A DNA stretch of 64,000 bases from Actinomycetota bacterium (GTDB lineage: Bacteria > Actinomycetota > Geothermincolia > Geothermincolales > RBG-13-55-18): positions 190,384 to 254,383 of the forward strand of contig JASEFK010000005.1 of assembly GCA_030019255.1 (NCBI GenBank), written 5' to 3'. Numbering within the stretch: position 1 is the first letter of the stretch; the number at the start of each line of letters is the position of its first letter. Made by a program: the position numbers and the translations under genes. Positions 55,049-64,000 of the stretch are shown piece after piece. The notes below the pieces were generated by a model. The model was not told where the DNA came from. It saw only the letters and a list, made by a program, of their open reading frames with translations, and ran no database searches.

Positions 55049-55912
55049 ATGGGTGTGGCGGGAAGGATAAGGGTAGAGGGCTTTGACGGCAGGCTGGTGT
55101 TCATTACCGGGGGCTCCAGCGGTATCGGGCTGGCCGCGGCACGCCTCCTGGCTCGGGAAGGAGCCGATGTCGTGATCTTCGCCCGGGGCAGGGAGCGCCT
55201 GGAGTCGGCCGTGGCGGAGATGGAGAAGGAAAGGAGGCGGGAAGGCCAGCGGTTGGCCTGGAGACAGCTGGATGTCACCGACCACGACCAGGTCATACGG
55301 GTCATGGAGGAGGCGGTGAGAGAATACGGCGCCCCGGACATCCTCATCAACTGCGCCGGCCGCGCCTATCCCAACTATTTCGAGAACATCACCTACCAGC
55401 AGTTCGACGAGACCATGAAGGTGCACGCCTACGGGGCCTGGAACACCGTCTCCGCCCTCTTTCCCCACATGAAGGAGAGGGGAGGCTACATCGTCAACAC
55501 CTCCTCCGTCCTCGGCTTCATGGGCATCTTCGGGTACACGGACTATGCCGCCTCCAAGTTCGCCGTGGTGGGCTTCAGCGAGGCGCTGAGAAGCGAAGCC
55601 AGGCGTTACGGCATCGGGGTTTCCGTCCTCTGCCCGCCGGACACGGACACTCCCGGCTTTGCCGTGGAAAACCTTACCAAGCCGCCGGAGACCAGGGCCA
55701 TCAGCGAGGGCGGGGGTCTCATGCAGCCCGAGGAGGTGGCCGAGGCCCTCATCCGGGGAATGCGCAAAGGGGAGTTCATCATCGGCCCCGGCTCGGCCAA
55801 GATGATTTACCGGCTGAAACGCTTTTTCCCCTGGCTGGTGGATCTGGTCACCGAGCGGGGCATCAGGAAGGCGCGAAAAAATACTGAGATGTTTTCGAAA
55901 TTGGGCTGTTGA
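55049..55912 (+). CDS. Short-chain dehydrogenase, KDSR-like
   Basis: 287 residues. VFITGGSSGIGLAAARLL is the NADP-binding loop, INCAG the NNAG motif, NTSSVLGFMGIFGYTDYAASK contains the catalytic Ser and YxxxK. The FGYTDYAASKFAVVG segment and length resemble 3-ketodihydrosphingosine reductases. The C-terminal KRFFPWLVDLV is hydrophobic. It probably reduces a 3-keto or hydroxy group on a lipid. Start at the ATG of MGVAGRIRVEG is weakly supported. First gene of the lipid/acyl-CoA cluster. Confidence 0.82.
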   Translation: MGVAGRIRVEGFDGRLVFITGGSSGIGLAAARLLAREGADVVIFARGRERLESAVAEMEKERRREGQRLAWRQLDVTDHDQVIRVMEEAVREYGAPDILINCAGRAYPNYFENITYQQFDETMKVHAYGAWNTVSALFPHMKERGGYIVNTSSVLGFMGIFGYTDYAASKFAVVGFSEALRSEARRYGIGVSVLCPPDTDTPGFAVENLTKPPETRAISEGGGLMQPEEVAEALIRGMRKGEFIIGPGSAKMIYRLKRFFPWLVDLVTERGIRKARKNTEMFSKLGC

Positions 55913-56215
55913 ATCAGCCGGGATGCCGCGGGCGTTGCGCGTCTTTTCAAGGGAGCGCTGAACATGTACAGCGAAAGAGGCATTCGGGAGATACCGGACC
56001 GTTCACCACTGCACTATTGCGGAAGAGGACGCGAACATGGCGTCCTTTGCGGAATTGCCGGATCTTCCAGGAAAAACGGTTATTGCCTGGCCTCGTTAAC
56101 ACGCGATATCCTGCCGCACCTCTTTTCCCGAAATACATACGAGTACGGCTGGGTATGCGGCATGATCGATCAAGGTGATGCGGAGCTGAAATCCGAGGAG
56201 ACCGGAGGTGATCTC
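55913..56215. other. Gene-free region
   Basis: About 300 bases with no supported gene between the SDR and dehydrogenase genes. An in-frame extension of the dehydrogenase through it has no homology and lacks the ribosome site seen at 56201-56213. Confidence 0.4.
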
Positions 56216-57157
56216 ATGCAGCCTGAAGAGATCAGGAAAGTGATGGTGGTGGGCGCGGGGGTAATGGGGCATTCCATCGCCCTGGTGCTGGCCTGCGGGG
56301 GAAAGGAAGTCTCCCTGGTGGACGTGGACCGGGAAAAGCTCTCCCACGCCTTGAAGCTGATGGATCGCGCCTTCCAGGTTCTGGGGGAAGCGGGAAGGGT
56401 GGATCCCCACGACAAGGACACCGTCCTGGAACGGGTGCACCCCTTCACCGACCTCGAGGAAGCCGCGCGGGATTGCGACCTGGTGATCGAGGCCGTAACT
56501 GAGGTTCCGGAGGTGAAAAAGGAGGTCTTCACCAGGCTGGACAAGTGCTGCCCTTCAGACGCGGTTCTCACCAGCAACACCTCGGGGTTGAATATCTTCG
56601 AGTTCGTGGAGGTAGAAAACCCTGCCAGGCTCCTCATCACTCATTGGTTCAACCCTCCCCATGTCATCCCCCTGGTGGAGGTGGTCCCGGGTCCGGCTAC
56701 CGATCCCCGGACGGTGTCCCTGGTCATGGACTTTCTCCGGGACCTGGGCAAGGTTCCCATTGCCCTGAGGGGCTTCACCCGCGCCTTTATCGTCAACAAG
56801 ATCCAGAACATGATGGGACTGGCAGTCTTCGAACTCCTGGGAAGCGGATTGGTGGACCCCGAGGACATCGACCAGGCAGTCAAGTACAGCATCGGCATCC
56901 GCATGCCGGTCATCGGCGTGGTGCAGTCCCTGGACTTCACCGGGCTGGACCTGGTGGCGGACATCGCCAGGAGCTACGGGCTGAACGTTCCCTTCATCCA
57001 GGACCTGGTGGATAAGGGACGACTGGGGGTGAAGACCTCGGCGGGGATATACGACTACGCCGGGCGGGACGAGATGGAAATACTCGCCAAGAGGGACCGC
57101 CTCTTCCTGGAGCTCATGGACCGCATGGAAGAGATGGGCACCTTCCGGCCGGTATGA
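56216..57157 (+). CDS. 3-hydroxyacyl-CoA dehydrogenase
   Basis: 313 residues. VMVVGAGVMGHSIAL is the NAD loop, the HWFNPPHVIPLVEVV segment holds the catalytic His, and TSNTSGLNI the substrate-side motif. This matches the HBDH/HADH family (oxidising 3-hydroxyacyl-CoA in beta-oxidation). GGAGGTGAT is three bases before the ATG, so I reject the longer in-frame form. With the SDR, acyl-CoA dehydrogenase and OYE-like enzyme it suggests a fatty-acid or related degradation pathway. Confidence 0.92.
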   Translation: MQPEEIRKVMVVGAGVMGHSIALVLACGGKEVSLVDVDREKLSHALKLMDRAFQVLGEAGRVDPHDKDTVLERVHPFTDLEEAARDCDLVIEAVTEVPEVKKEVFTRLDKCCPSDAVLTSNTSGLNIFEFVEVENPARLLITHWFNPPHVIPLVEVVPGPATDPRTVSLVMDFLRDLGKVPIALRGFTRAFIVNKIQNMMGLAVFELLGSGLVDPEDIDQAVKYSIGIRMPVIGVVQSLDFTGLDLVADIARSYGLNVPFIQDLVDKGRLGVKTSAGIYDYAGRDEMEILAKRDRLFLELMDRMEEMGTFRPV

Positions 57158-57422
57158 GCCCCAGTTCCTTTACCCCGCATTTACCATATCAAACAGTGGG
57201 ATTCCGGTCTTGTATTGCTGAAATATGCACAGGGCAGCATTAGCGGTGTGTCAGATTATCCGCAGGATGGTAAAATAATGGCATCAGTAAAGTATTTGGG
57301 AAATATCGGATTAAAAACCTTGGAAGGTTCTCCCAACGGAAGAAAATGGGGTTCATCGCAAGAATACAGGGATAACGGGGTTTTCCTCCCAGACATGGTC
57401 CTGAGAAGCAATAGAAATCATC
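57158..57422. other. AT-richer patch upstream of the nuclease-like gene
   Basis: This stretch is visibly less GC-rich than its neighbours (for example GGTAAAATAATGGCATC) and holds no supported gene. It may be the edge of an acquired piece. Confidence 0.5.
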
Positions 57423-58928
57423 ATGGACAAAGCCGACCTTCTGGAGATGATGAAACAGCTCTCCTCCAAGGAGATTAAGGAACTCTGCAAGGAGCATGGT
57501 CTTAAGGGTTTCTCTGGCCTGAAGCATGACGCATTGGCGAAGTTCGCCTGCGAGAACCTCTCCCTGCCGGAGGAGGAGCTCAGAGAAATGGTGTGCTGCC
57601 TGCTGGAGGACAAGCTCCTGTGTAAGGTGCGGGATGCCGGAGATTACTTCTTAACCAAGCAAGTGGAGATCAAGTACGTTGACGAGGAGCTGGCCAAAGG
57701 ATCGGTGGGCGGCTACTCGGTGACGGTAAACAACCTGGGCTCGGATAACTTTAGCTACATCTGTGACGAGAAGTGCCAGGACTTCCTCTACCAGGTGCGG
57801 AAGGGACGCTACCCTTACTGCAAGCATTATCCCGCCCTGGTGGCTGAGCTGGTCCTCAAGGGCTTCCTCGACCCCGAACGGACCAGGATAAACCTCATCG
57901 AGGGGCGGGTGCTCGAGGAGCTCCTCTCCTTGGTGGAGCTGCGCCGGAGGGAAGAGGAGATCCCCCTGCAGGTCTCCGGGCGGACCATCGAGGACGATCT
58001 CCGTATGCTTCAGGAGGACTACCTGGAGATATCCCGCCAGAACCAGTCGCTTGCCCGCAGCAAGTACCACGACACGGCGGAAAACGTCTTCGAGATGATG
58101 ACCGACATGGCCTTTCAGCTCCTGGACTTCGACAACATCCGCCGGCGCAAGACCCAGGGGTGGGATCTCATTCTCATCGCCGGCCGGGCCACCCCGCCCT
58201 ACATCGCGGTGGCCGAATGCAAGACAGCGGCGGGGGGCGTCTACAGCCACGTGCTCAGGGACGAGGACTACCTGGTGCGCCTGCGCTCCTACTGCATCGA
58301 GATGGTTAAAAACAAGCTGGTGGGCACTTACCGGGACTACGTCAAGTACTGCCTGGTGGTGGCCCCCTCCTTCGACCCCCGAGTGGAGGAGCTGGCCCCC
58401 AAGTTCAGGCGGCTGGCCGAAGGGATCAGGCTCAGTTTCTGGCCCGCCGAGGTGATTTTGGACCTGGTGGTGCGCTACCGGGAAAACCCTATTGTTTTGC
58501 AGACCGTCCTCGAGGACTGCTTCGCCAAGGAACGCATTATCACAAGAGAGGATATAGACGAGGCCTTCAGGAGGTCGGAGGCGGAGATCGAGGCTCTGAC
58601 CGAGCGGGCACGCAGGAAACTCCGCCAGCGTTTCGAGCAGTTCTCCCAGATCGCTGCGGACACCTGCTTCATCAAGCTGGACACCATGATCATGCAGTCC
58701 ATGATCAACGACGTCATCGAAATCCTGGAGCCGGAGCTATTGGTGAAGGGAAGGATCGGAGCCTTGGGGGTGGAGACCATTTATCTGAAGCACGACTACT
58801 GGGCGATATGGGACCGGATCACACGGGGATTGCAGGAGGAGTACACCCAGCTACTCCGGGAGGAGTCCTTTTTCCAGACCAAGAGAACCGAGTTCAAGGA
58901 CGAAGTGTTGAAGTTCCTGGGGATGTAG
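57423..58928 (+). CDS. SAP / Cys-His / PD-(D/E)XK nuclease-like protein
   Basis: 501 residues with three parts. Residues ~9-45 form a SAP-like DNA-binding motif (SSKEIKELCKEHGLKG). Residues 114-135 have C114, C118, C133 and H135, a SWIM-like zinc pattern. From ~205 a PD-(D/E)XK nuclease core is suggested: an early Glu (E220/E224), GWD at 246-248 with D248, then AECK with E265 and K267. The C-terminal third is charged and helical with unknown role. I recognise no named family. The start ATG has only a weak ribosome site. It lies inside the lipid cluster without other defence genes, with an AT-richer upstream flank. Confidence 0.65.
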   Translation: MDKADLLEMMKQLSSKEIKELCKEHGLKGFSGLKHDALAKFACENLSLPEEELREMVCCLLEDKLLCKVRDAGDYFLTKQVEIKYVDEELAKGSVGGYSVTVNNLGSDNFSYICDEKCQDFLYQVRKGRYPYCKHYPALVAELVLKGFLDPERTRINLIEGRVLEELLSLVELRRREEEIPLQVSGRTIEDDLRMLQEDYLEISRQNQSLARSKYHDTAENVFEMMTDMAFQLLDFDNIRRRKTQGWDLILIAGRATPPYIAVAECKTAAGGVYSHVLRDEDYLVRLRSYCIEMVKNKLVGTYRDYVKYCLVVAPSFDPRVEELAPKFRRLAEGIRLSFWPAEVILDLVVRYRENPIVLQTVLEDCFAKERIITREDIDEAFRRSEAEIEALTERARRKLRQRFEQFSQIAADTCFIKLDTMIMQSMINDVIEILEPELLVKGRIGALGVETIYLKHDYWAIWDRITRGLQEEYTQLLREESFFQTKRTEFKDEVLKFLGM

Positions 58929-59364
58929 ATGGATTTGGGGTCACATCTATAGTAAATAGCGAGGAGCCCGTAAACAGGACCAAGTCTTGCGCCGTGGTAC
59001 CTTCAAGGCATAAACAGGTTTAAGCCTTGAATGGTAATAATCCCCTTTACGTTACCTATAAGCATTTTCGCGTTTGCCTGGTGCCCCAGGCTACCGGGTG
59101 GTAATATAGGGCGTGAAACCGGAGGGCATGTCTCGAGTTCCTGAGATGCGAATGATGCCGCCGGGACCGGAAACCACGGGAAAGAACCGGCCGGACCCGG
59201 AAATCACAGAGAAGAACCGGCGTGGGAAGAATCGGTGGGATGCGAGTCGGCTAGGGCGTTGGGGCGGGCGGGAATCGGTTGTAAGAAACGGTAGCCTCAA
59301 GGCCCATGACCTGGTCCTCACCCGGTTCATCCATGCAGTAATGAAAGGCGAGGAATGACTGGAG
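58929..59364. other. Gene-free region with short imperfect repeats
   Basis: Contains an imperfect tandem repeat around 59165-59220 (GGACCGGAAACCACGG then GGACCCGGAAATCACAG, both followed by AGAACCGG). A short reading frame here (59113-59358) reads through these repeats and is not convincing. Confidence 0.45.
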
Positions 59365-60291
59365 ATGGAAAAATTACCTTATAATCTCCCGTTCGCCTAT
59401 TTCCTCAAGGTAAACTGGGCGGTGGGCGAGAGGGTGGTCCGCGCCTTGGTGTTGAACCGCAAGGCCCCGCCCGTGGCCGGCGTGACGCGGAACGTACCCT
59501 ACGTGCCGGGAGGCAACCGCTTGCAGGTACTGGATATCATCCGCCCCCTGGGGGAGCCCCCCTTCCCGGTCCTGGTCTATATCCACGGTGGAGCCAACCA
59601 CCTGGGGGACAAAAGGACTTACGACCGCATCTGCAAGGTGTTCGCCTCCCGGGGCTTCCTGGTCTTCAACGCCAACTACCGCATGGCGCCACGCTGGAGG
59701 TACCGGGAACAGCTGCAGGACGCCGCCGCGGCTGTGGACTGGGCTTACCGCAACTCGGAGTCCTACGGGGGCGATCCCACGCGGGTCTTTCTGGCTGGCG
59801 ACTCGGCGGGCGCCTACCACGCGGCCACCTACGCCGCCGAGGTCATCCATCCCCAACTGGCGGAGGCACTGGGGACCGCTCCTGCGGTTCCCCTGGAGAA
59901 CATAAAGGGGCTCCTGCTCTTCTACGGCGTCTACAACCTGGTCACCGTGGGCGACTCCAGGTTCCCCTTCAGCAAGCTGTTCATCACCGGCTTCCTGGGA
60001 CGGGACCCCGAGGAGTTCCGCCGCGCGGCCGAGCTGGCCTCGCCGGTCCGCTACGTGACACCCGCCTTCCCGCCCTCCTTCCTCTCCACCAGCGAGATCG
60101 ACCCCCTGCACTCCCAGACCATGGAGTTCGTCAAGCGCCTGGAGGAGGAGGGAGTGGAGCACGAGCTGGTAATACTTGACAGGAAGGACTATCCCTACAC
60201 CCAGCACGGTTACCTCAACTTCTGGTTCACGCGCGGCGCCCGGATGACCATGCAGCGTGCTCTGGAGTTCCTTTCCCGCCACCGGGATTGA
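59365..60291 (+). CDS. Alpha/beta hydrolase (HSL-type esterase)
   Basis: 308 residues. VLVYIHGGANHLGD gives the oxyanion-hole HGG, LAGDSAGAYHAATYA the GDSAG nucleophile elbow, TSEIDPLHSQTM the acid (Asp) and YTQHGYLNFW the His. This is the hormone-sensitive-lipase-like family of esterases acting on short acyl or steroid-like esters. A hydrophobic N-terminus (FAYFLKVNWAVG) may contact the membrane. It is consistent with the lipid theme of neighbouring genes. Confidence 0.87.
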   Translation: MEKLPYNLPFAYFLKVNWAVGERVVRALVLNRKAPPVAGVTRNVPYVPGGNRLQVLDIIRPLGEPPFPVLVYIHGGANHLGDKRTYDRICKVFASRGFLVFNANYRMAPRWRYREQLQDAAAAVDWAYRNSESYGGDPTRVFLAGDSAGAYHAATYAAEVIHPQLAEALGTAPAVPLENIKGLLLFYGVYNLVTVGDSRFPFSKLFITGFLGRDPEEFRRAAELASPVRYVTPAFPPSFLSTSEIDPLHSQTMEFVKRLEEEGVEHELVILDRKDYPYTQHGYLNFWFTRGARMTMQRALEFLSRHRD

Positions 60292-61094
60292 GACGCGATC
60301 CCCTTGCGTCTCACCGTTCTCCATCGTTAGGGGGCGAGGTTAAGGTTCTGACTACGCCGCCCGGGGACCTCCAGGCAGGATAGCGCGAGGCTGGTCGAAT
60401 TCGAGGTTTCCCGCTGGTCCCGTCCGAAGGCGCGACAAATCCGGTAACCGTTTACATCCTCTCTCGTCCTTGAACCTGAAGCCTTGCCGATCCGATAAAG
60501 CCGGTTGTCAAACCGTTCGCGATGCATACCGGGGGCGACCTCTCCCGGCCGTTGGGCTTGTCGCCAAAGCGGATTAAGGTGAAGCTTGGGCAATCATCGT
60601 ATGGTCCGCTGAACGCAGGTCGACGCGGAAAGACGGAACCCCCATGCCGCCGCCGCATCGTTCAGAGATCGATTTAGGGCTGAAAAGTTGAGACACTACC
60701 TTCATCCCGGCGAGAAGAGAAAAAGGAGGAAAAAGGGCGATCCCCCGATGTTCGTCTCCATTCCACGGCACCGCGCTTGGATGCTGTATCGCTCAAACAG
60801 GCGCTTCAAGGTTGAAAAACGATGGGCTTGACATACCCGAAAAGGGCAAGGATATTTAAACGGGGGAGGGAAGACCGAGGTAATCAACGCTGCAACGTTC
60901 ACGTCATAGTCGCATCCTGAAACGCGCCGTCACAAAGGGTTTTCCATCCGCTTCCGGCGCTGGATGGAGCCCTGGGGAAACGGTACCTGTTCCGGTGACG
61001 GTCGCCGCGGATGGCAGCCACAAAGGGTTCCCCATTTCCCGTGAGGCGGAGGAAGAAGTTTTTTCGCAGCCAGGAATATTTTCCGGGAGTGGCC
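60292..61094. other. Long gene-free region with a consensus-like promoter
   Basis: About 800 bases with no convincing coding sequence on either strand. It holds the promoter at 60828-60856. No tRNA or riboswitch was recognised. Confidence 0.5.
60828..60856 (+). promoter_or_regulatory. Sigma-70-type promoter upstream of acyl-CoA dehydrogenase
   Basis: TTGACA, exactly 17 bases, then GATATT (four of six matches). The transcription start would lie near 60865, leaving a leader of about 230 bases before the acyl-CoA dehydrogenase. Confidence 0.55.
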
Positions 61095-62779
61095 ATGAAA
61101 AAGGAAAAACTTACCACCTACGGCGAGCGACTTTTAAGGGAGACACCCGTGCTGGAAGCGCTGCACGACCTCGATCCCCGCGGGGTGGGCGAGGTCCTGC
61201 GTATCGCGGAGAGCTGCGCCGAGTTCGCCCGCCTGCACGCGGAGCCGAGAGCCCTGGAGCTGGACGCCCTGATGGAGCGGGATCCTGAGTATTTCGACTG
61301 GGAACTGGCGAGGACGGCGGGCAGGTACCGCCTCTTCAGCCTGGTGGTCCCCAAGGTGCTCGGGGGCCTGGCCGGGAAATACATGCTCACCGCCGCCTCG
61401 CTGGGCGTGGAGGAGATCTGCTCCGCGTGCGCCGGCATCGGGAACATGATCGCCGCCACGGGCCTGGGGGCCAGTCCCCTCCTCACCCCCGGGGGGATGC
61501 CCCACTGGGATACCGTGCTACACGAACTGGTGGAGGGGAGAAGAAGGGGCAGCCGGTGCTCATGGCCTACGCCATCACCGAGCCCTCGGCCGGCACCGAC
61601 GTGGAGGAGCCCCACTTCCTGGCCACGGCCAGGATAGGCATGGAGGCGCGCCGGGTGAAGGGGGGTTACCTTCTGAACGGCCGCAAGTGCTTCATCTCCG
61701 GGGGGAAGGAGGCTAAGTACCTCACCGTGTGCGCGGCTACGGACCGCAGCCGTCCCCTGGAAACCTGGACAGTCTTTTTAGTGAGCCGGGACATGGAGGG
61801 GTTATCGGTCCCGCGCGTGGAGCGCAAGATGGGGCAGAGGGCCTGCCACGCCGCCGAGCTCCTCTTCGAGAACGTGTTCGTGCCCGAGGAGAACGTCATC
61901 GGCTACGAGGGGGACGGCATGTCCATGGGGATACTGGCCATCATGGCCGCCTCGCGGGGACCGGTGGGGGCGGTGGCCACAGGGATAGCCCGGGGCGTGC
62001 TCAGGCACCTCCTCTCCTGGGCGCGACGGAAGCGCGGTGGCAAAAAACCCATAGACGACCAGCGGATGCAGATGGAGATTGCCGACATGGCGGCCTCCAT
62101 CCAGATATGCCGCGGGCTGATCCTGGATCACAGCCTGGCCGGGGACAAGGTCTTCGGGACGTTGCTGGTCAATCCCATGATGAAGGGCCTCTTCGCCCTG
62201 CCCCGGGAGCTCCGGCTTTCCAGGCCTTACCAGGTGTTCCTTCATTCCCGCCTGGGCAAGGCCACCTCGGCGCGCCTGCTACACCTGCTGGTAAGCGAAG
62301 AGGAGATGACCCGACTTCTGGCCCTGGCCTCCCTGGCTAAGTTCGCCGCCACGGACATGGCTATGGGCGTCGCCTCGCGGGCCCTGGAACTCATGGGTCC
62401 CGAGGATTGCGAGGAGAGGCGCTGGGTGGAGAAGTGCTACCGGGACGTCAAGGTGACCCAGATATACGAGGGGACCAACCAGCTCAACCGCCTCACCTGG
62501 TACATGGTGGAACAGGAAGGATCCCTGCGGGTGGAGCTGTCCAGGCCCCACTATAGGCAGAAAATGGGAAAGGAGGGAGAAGTTGTCAGTTCTGTTCACC
62601 CCGGCGAGGATAGGGGACGTGGAGATCAGGAACCGCTTCGTCCACGCCGCCACCTACGAGAGCATGGCCGAGGAGGACGGTCGGGTCACGGACATGCTGG
62701 TCAAGCGATACTCCCGCCTGGCGCAGGGGGAGGTGGGCCTGATCATCACCGGCATCGCCATCGTCCACCCCCTGGGTAA
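61095..62779 (+). pseudogene. Acyl-CoA dehydrogenase, frameshifted
   Basis: The N-terminal part reads from the ATG of MKKEKLTTYG to ~61535 in one frame, then homology continues one base out of phase: YAITEPSAGTDV, the lipid-binding and FAD regions, and QIYEGTNQLNRL. The break is a four-G run at 61535-61538; five Gs would restore one frame, so this is a single-base deletion (real or from sequencing). The 3' end also overlaps the next gene by 197 bases with no homology, so a second defect or an alternative end is possible. Repaired, it is an acyl-CoA dehydrogenase. Confidence 0.8.
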
Positions 62780-63758
62780 TGTGCCGGGAAAGGCCATCGG
62801 GATATACAGCGACGCCCATGTTCCCGGCCTCCGGAGGCTGGCGGAGGCGGTGCACGAGCACGGCGCGAAGCTCTTCATCCAGCTCCTGCACGCCGGGGCC
62901 CAGACCAACCGAGGGGCCATAGGAAGGACTCCCCTCGCCCCCTCCCTCATCGGGCCCAACCCCATGTACCTGAACTTCGCCCGGCCCATGCGGGAAAGGG
63001 AGATAGAGGAGGCCATCCACGCCTTCGGGCAGGCGGCGCGCCGGGCGGCGGAGGCGGGGGCGGACGGGGTGCACATCGCCGCCTCCGGGGGATACCTCCT
63101 CAACGAGTTCCTCTCCCCTTACTTCAACCGCAGGAGGGATCAGTGGGGCGGTTCGGACGAAGGGCGTTTTCAGATCATGCGGGAGGTGATAAAGGAGGTC
63201 AGGAGGAACCTTGCCCCCGGGATGGCGCTCACCGTCAAACTTACCGCCAACGACTACACCCCAAGGGAAGGAATCACCACCCCGCTTGCCGCCCGCTACG
63301 CGGCGTGGATGGCCGAGCTGGGCATCGACGCCCTGGAGATAGCCTCCGGTTGCACTACCTATTCCGGCTGGCACATCTGGCGCGGAGGGGTGCCGGTGAA
63401 GGAGCTGGTGAAAGACCTCCCCGCCTGGCAGAAGCCGGTGGCCTGGCTCAAGTTCCGCAGCATGGTCGGGAAGTATGATTTCCAGGGACCCTACAACCTG
63501 GCCGACGCGAGGGTGATCAAGGCGGCCATCTGGGACGTGCCCTTCATCCTGGTGGGGGGCCTCAGGCGCCTCTCCGAGATGGAGAAGATAGTGGAGAAAA
63601 GGGAGGCGGACTTCGTGGCCCTCAGCCGGCCCCTGGTGCGGGAGCCCAACCTGGTTAAGAAGTTCAAGGAGGGAAAGGCGCGGGAATCGTCCTGCACCTC
63701 CTGCAACCGCTGCTTCGCGGAGATAGTCCACCGCCGCCCCCTCCGCTGCATGGCCTGA
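62583..63758 (+). CDS. NADH:flavin oxidoreductase (old yellow enzyme family)
   Basis: 391 residues; only the barrel domain is present. ATYESMAEEDG and HIAASGGYLLNEFLSP mark the FMN barrel, and the CTSCNRCF near the C-terminus recalls the 4Fe-4S site of 2,4-dienoyl-CoA reductase-type enzymes. The C-terminal NAD(P)H-binding domain of the large dienoyl reductases is missing. TTG start with AGGAGG six bases before. Likely reduces an unsaturated acyl or ketone substrate, in the same pathway as its neighbours. Confidence 0.87.
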   Translation: MSVLFTPARIGDVEIRNRFVHAATYESMAEEDGRVTDMLVKRYSRLAQGEVGLIITGIAIVHPLGNVPGKAIGIYSDAHVPGLRRLAEAVHEHGAKLFIQLLHAGAQTNRGAIGRTPLAPSLIGPNPMYLNFARPMREREIEEAIHAFGQAARRAAEAGADGVHIAASGGYLLNEFLSPYFNRRRDQWGGSDEGRFQIMREVIKEVRRNLAPGMALTVKLTANDYTPREGITTPLAARYAAWMAELGIDALEIASGCTTYSGWHIWRGGVPVKELVKDLPAWQKPVAWLKFRSMVGKYDFQGPYNLADARVIKAAIWDVPFILVGGLRRLSEMEKIVEKREADFVALSRPLVREPNLVKKFKEGKARESSCTSCNRCFAEIVHRRPLRCMA

Positions 63759-64000
63759 CTCCCGGTTCATGACTGTCTCAACCCCTCACCCTATCCTTCC
63801 GCTCAGCGTGTCCAGGCAATTTTCTCGGTGGGCATGGCGTGAGGTCCGGAAATTTATACTCTTCCCCCCTCATTCCTTCTTTCCCCCGATCTGGTATGGT
63901 GACCCGCTCTGCTGCCTTATCCCGCCGGCCCGGTGCTGGGTATCCGGTAGCGTATACGAAATTGTGTCACCAAATCCATAGACATTATGGAGAGCAATCA
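63759..64000. other. End region without a supported gene
   Basis: No supported gene in the last 240 bases; a short reading frame at 63769-63981 lacks a ribosome site or recognisable content. Confidence 0.45.

Noticed and set aside
55964..56215. N-terminal extension of the 3-hydroxyacyl-CoA dehydrogenase
   Set aside because: It lacks homology, and GGAGGTGAT marks the ATG at 56216 as the start.
59113..59358. Short reading frame beginning MKPEGMSRVPEMRM
   Set aside because: It runs through an imperfect DNA repeat, lacks a good ribosome site and looks compositionally random.
60292..61094. Coding sequence in the 800-base gap
   Set aside because: Open frames there lack ribosome sites and recognisable content; only the promoter is convincing.

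Overview
The window reads as the chromosome of a high-GC, Gram-positive-type anaerobe. Desulfoferrodoxin, rubrerythrin, several dicluster ferredoxins and pyruvate,phosphate dikinase point to anaerobic metabolism. A HelY-type Ski2-like helicase and LppX/LprG-like lipoproteins point to Actinobacteriota. A secreted protein built from AEGYTG-type repeats suggests a deep-branching anaerobic lineage (OPB41/Geothermincolia-like). The lineage is an inference from gene content, not a measurement.

Layout. 1-5000: tail of a response regulator, a nitroreductase, a TtcA/TtuA-type PP-loop thiolase, and two tandem sensor kinases, the second a degenerate pseudokinase. 5400-16300: secreted protein, HelY helicase, GNAT enzyme, ferredoxin, phenylacetate-CoA ligase with an ACT protein, a degenerate HD-GYP protein, DUF488 and NUDIX genes. 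16500-29440: two lipoproteins, then a core housekeeping block on the + strand: glyQ-glyS, ppdK, a flavodoxin-fold reductase, dgt-dnaG-rpoD. 29600-38400: YncE-like lipoprotein, FAD oxidoreductase, small membrane and zinc-ribbon proteins, a thioredoxin-reductase-like protein and ftsH.

38470-41750 is a redox/oxidative-stress neighbourhood: an Rrf2 regulator with a palindromic candidate operator, its ferredoxin partner, a stand-alone encapsulin-type ferritin-like protein, superoxide reductase and rubrerythrin. 42290-49670: DUF1122-like protein, PfpI protein, ferredoxin with larB, the 818-aa propeller/repeat surface protein, an RRM protein and a decayed inverted-repeat element. 50100-54770: a DapA-like aldolase divergent from a GH13 glucosidase with a 26-bp palindrome between them, then a methyltransferase and CDF transporter that overlap. 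55050-63760: a lipid/acyl-CoA cluster (SDR, 3-hydroxyacyl-CoA dehydrogenase, esterase, frameshifted acyl-CoA dehydrogenase, old-yellow-enzyme reductase) interrupted by an unusual SAP/Cys-His/PD-(D/E)XK nuclease-like gene.

The most notable observations are the nuclease-like orphan, two signalling proteins that kept their reading frames but lost catalytic residues, a 47-bp repeat that begins just before the stop codons of rpoD and the CDF gene, and several strong palindromes. I saw no tRNA, rRNA, CRISPR array or complete insertion sequence.
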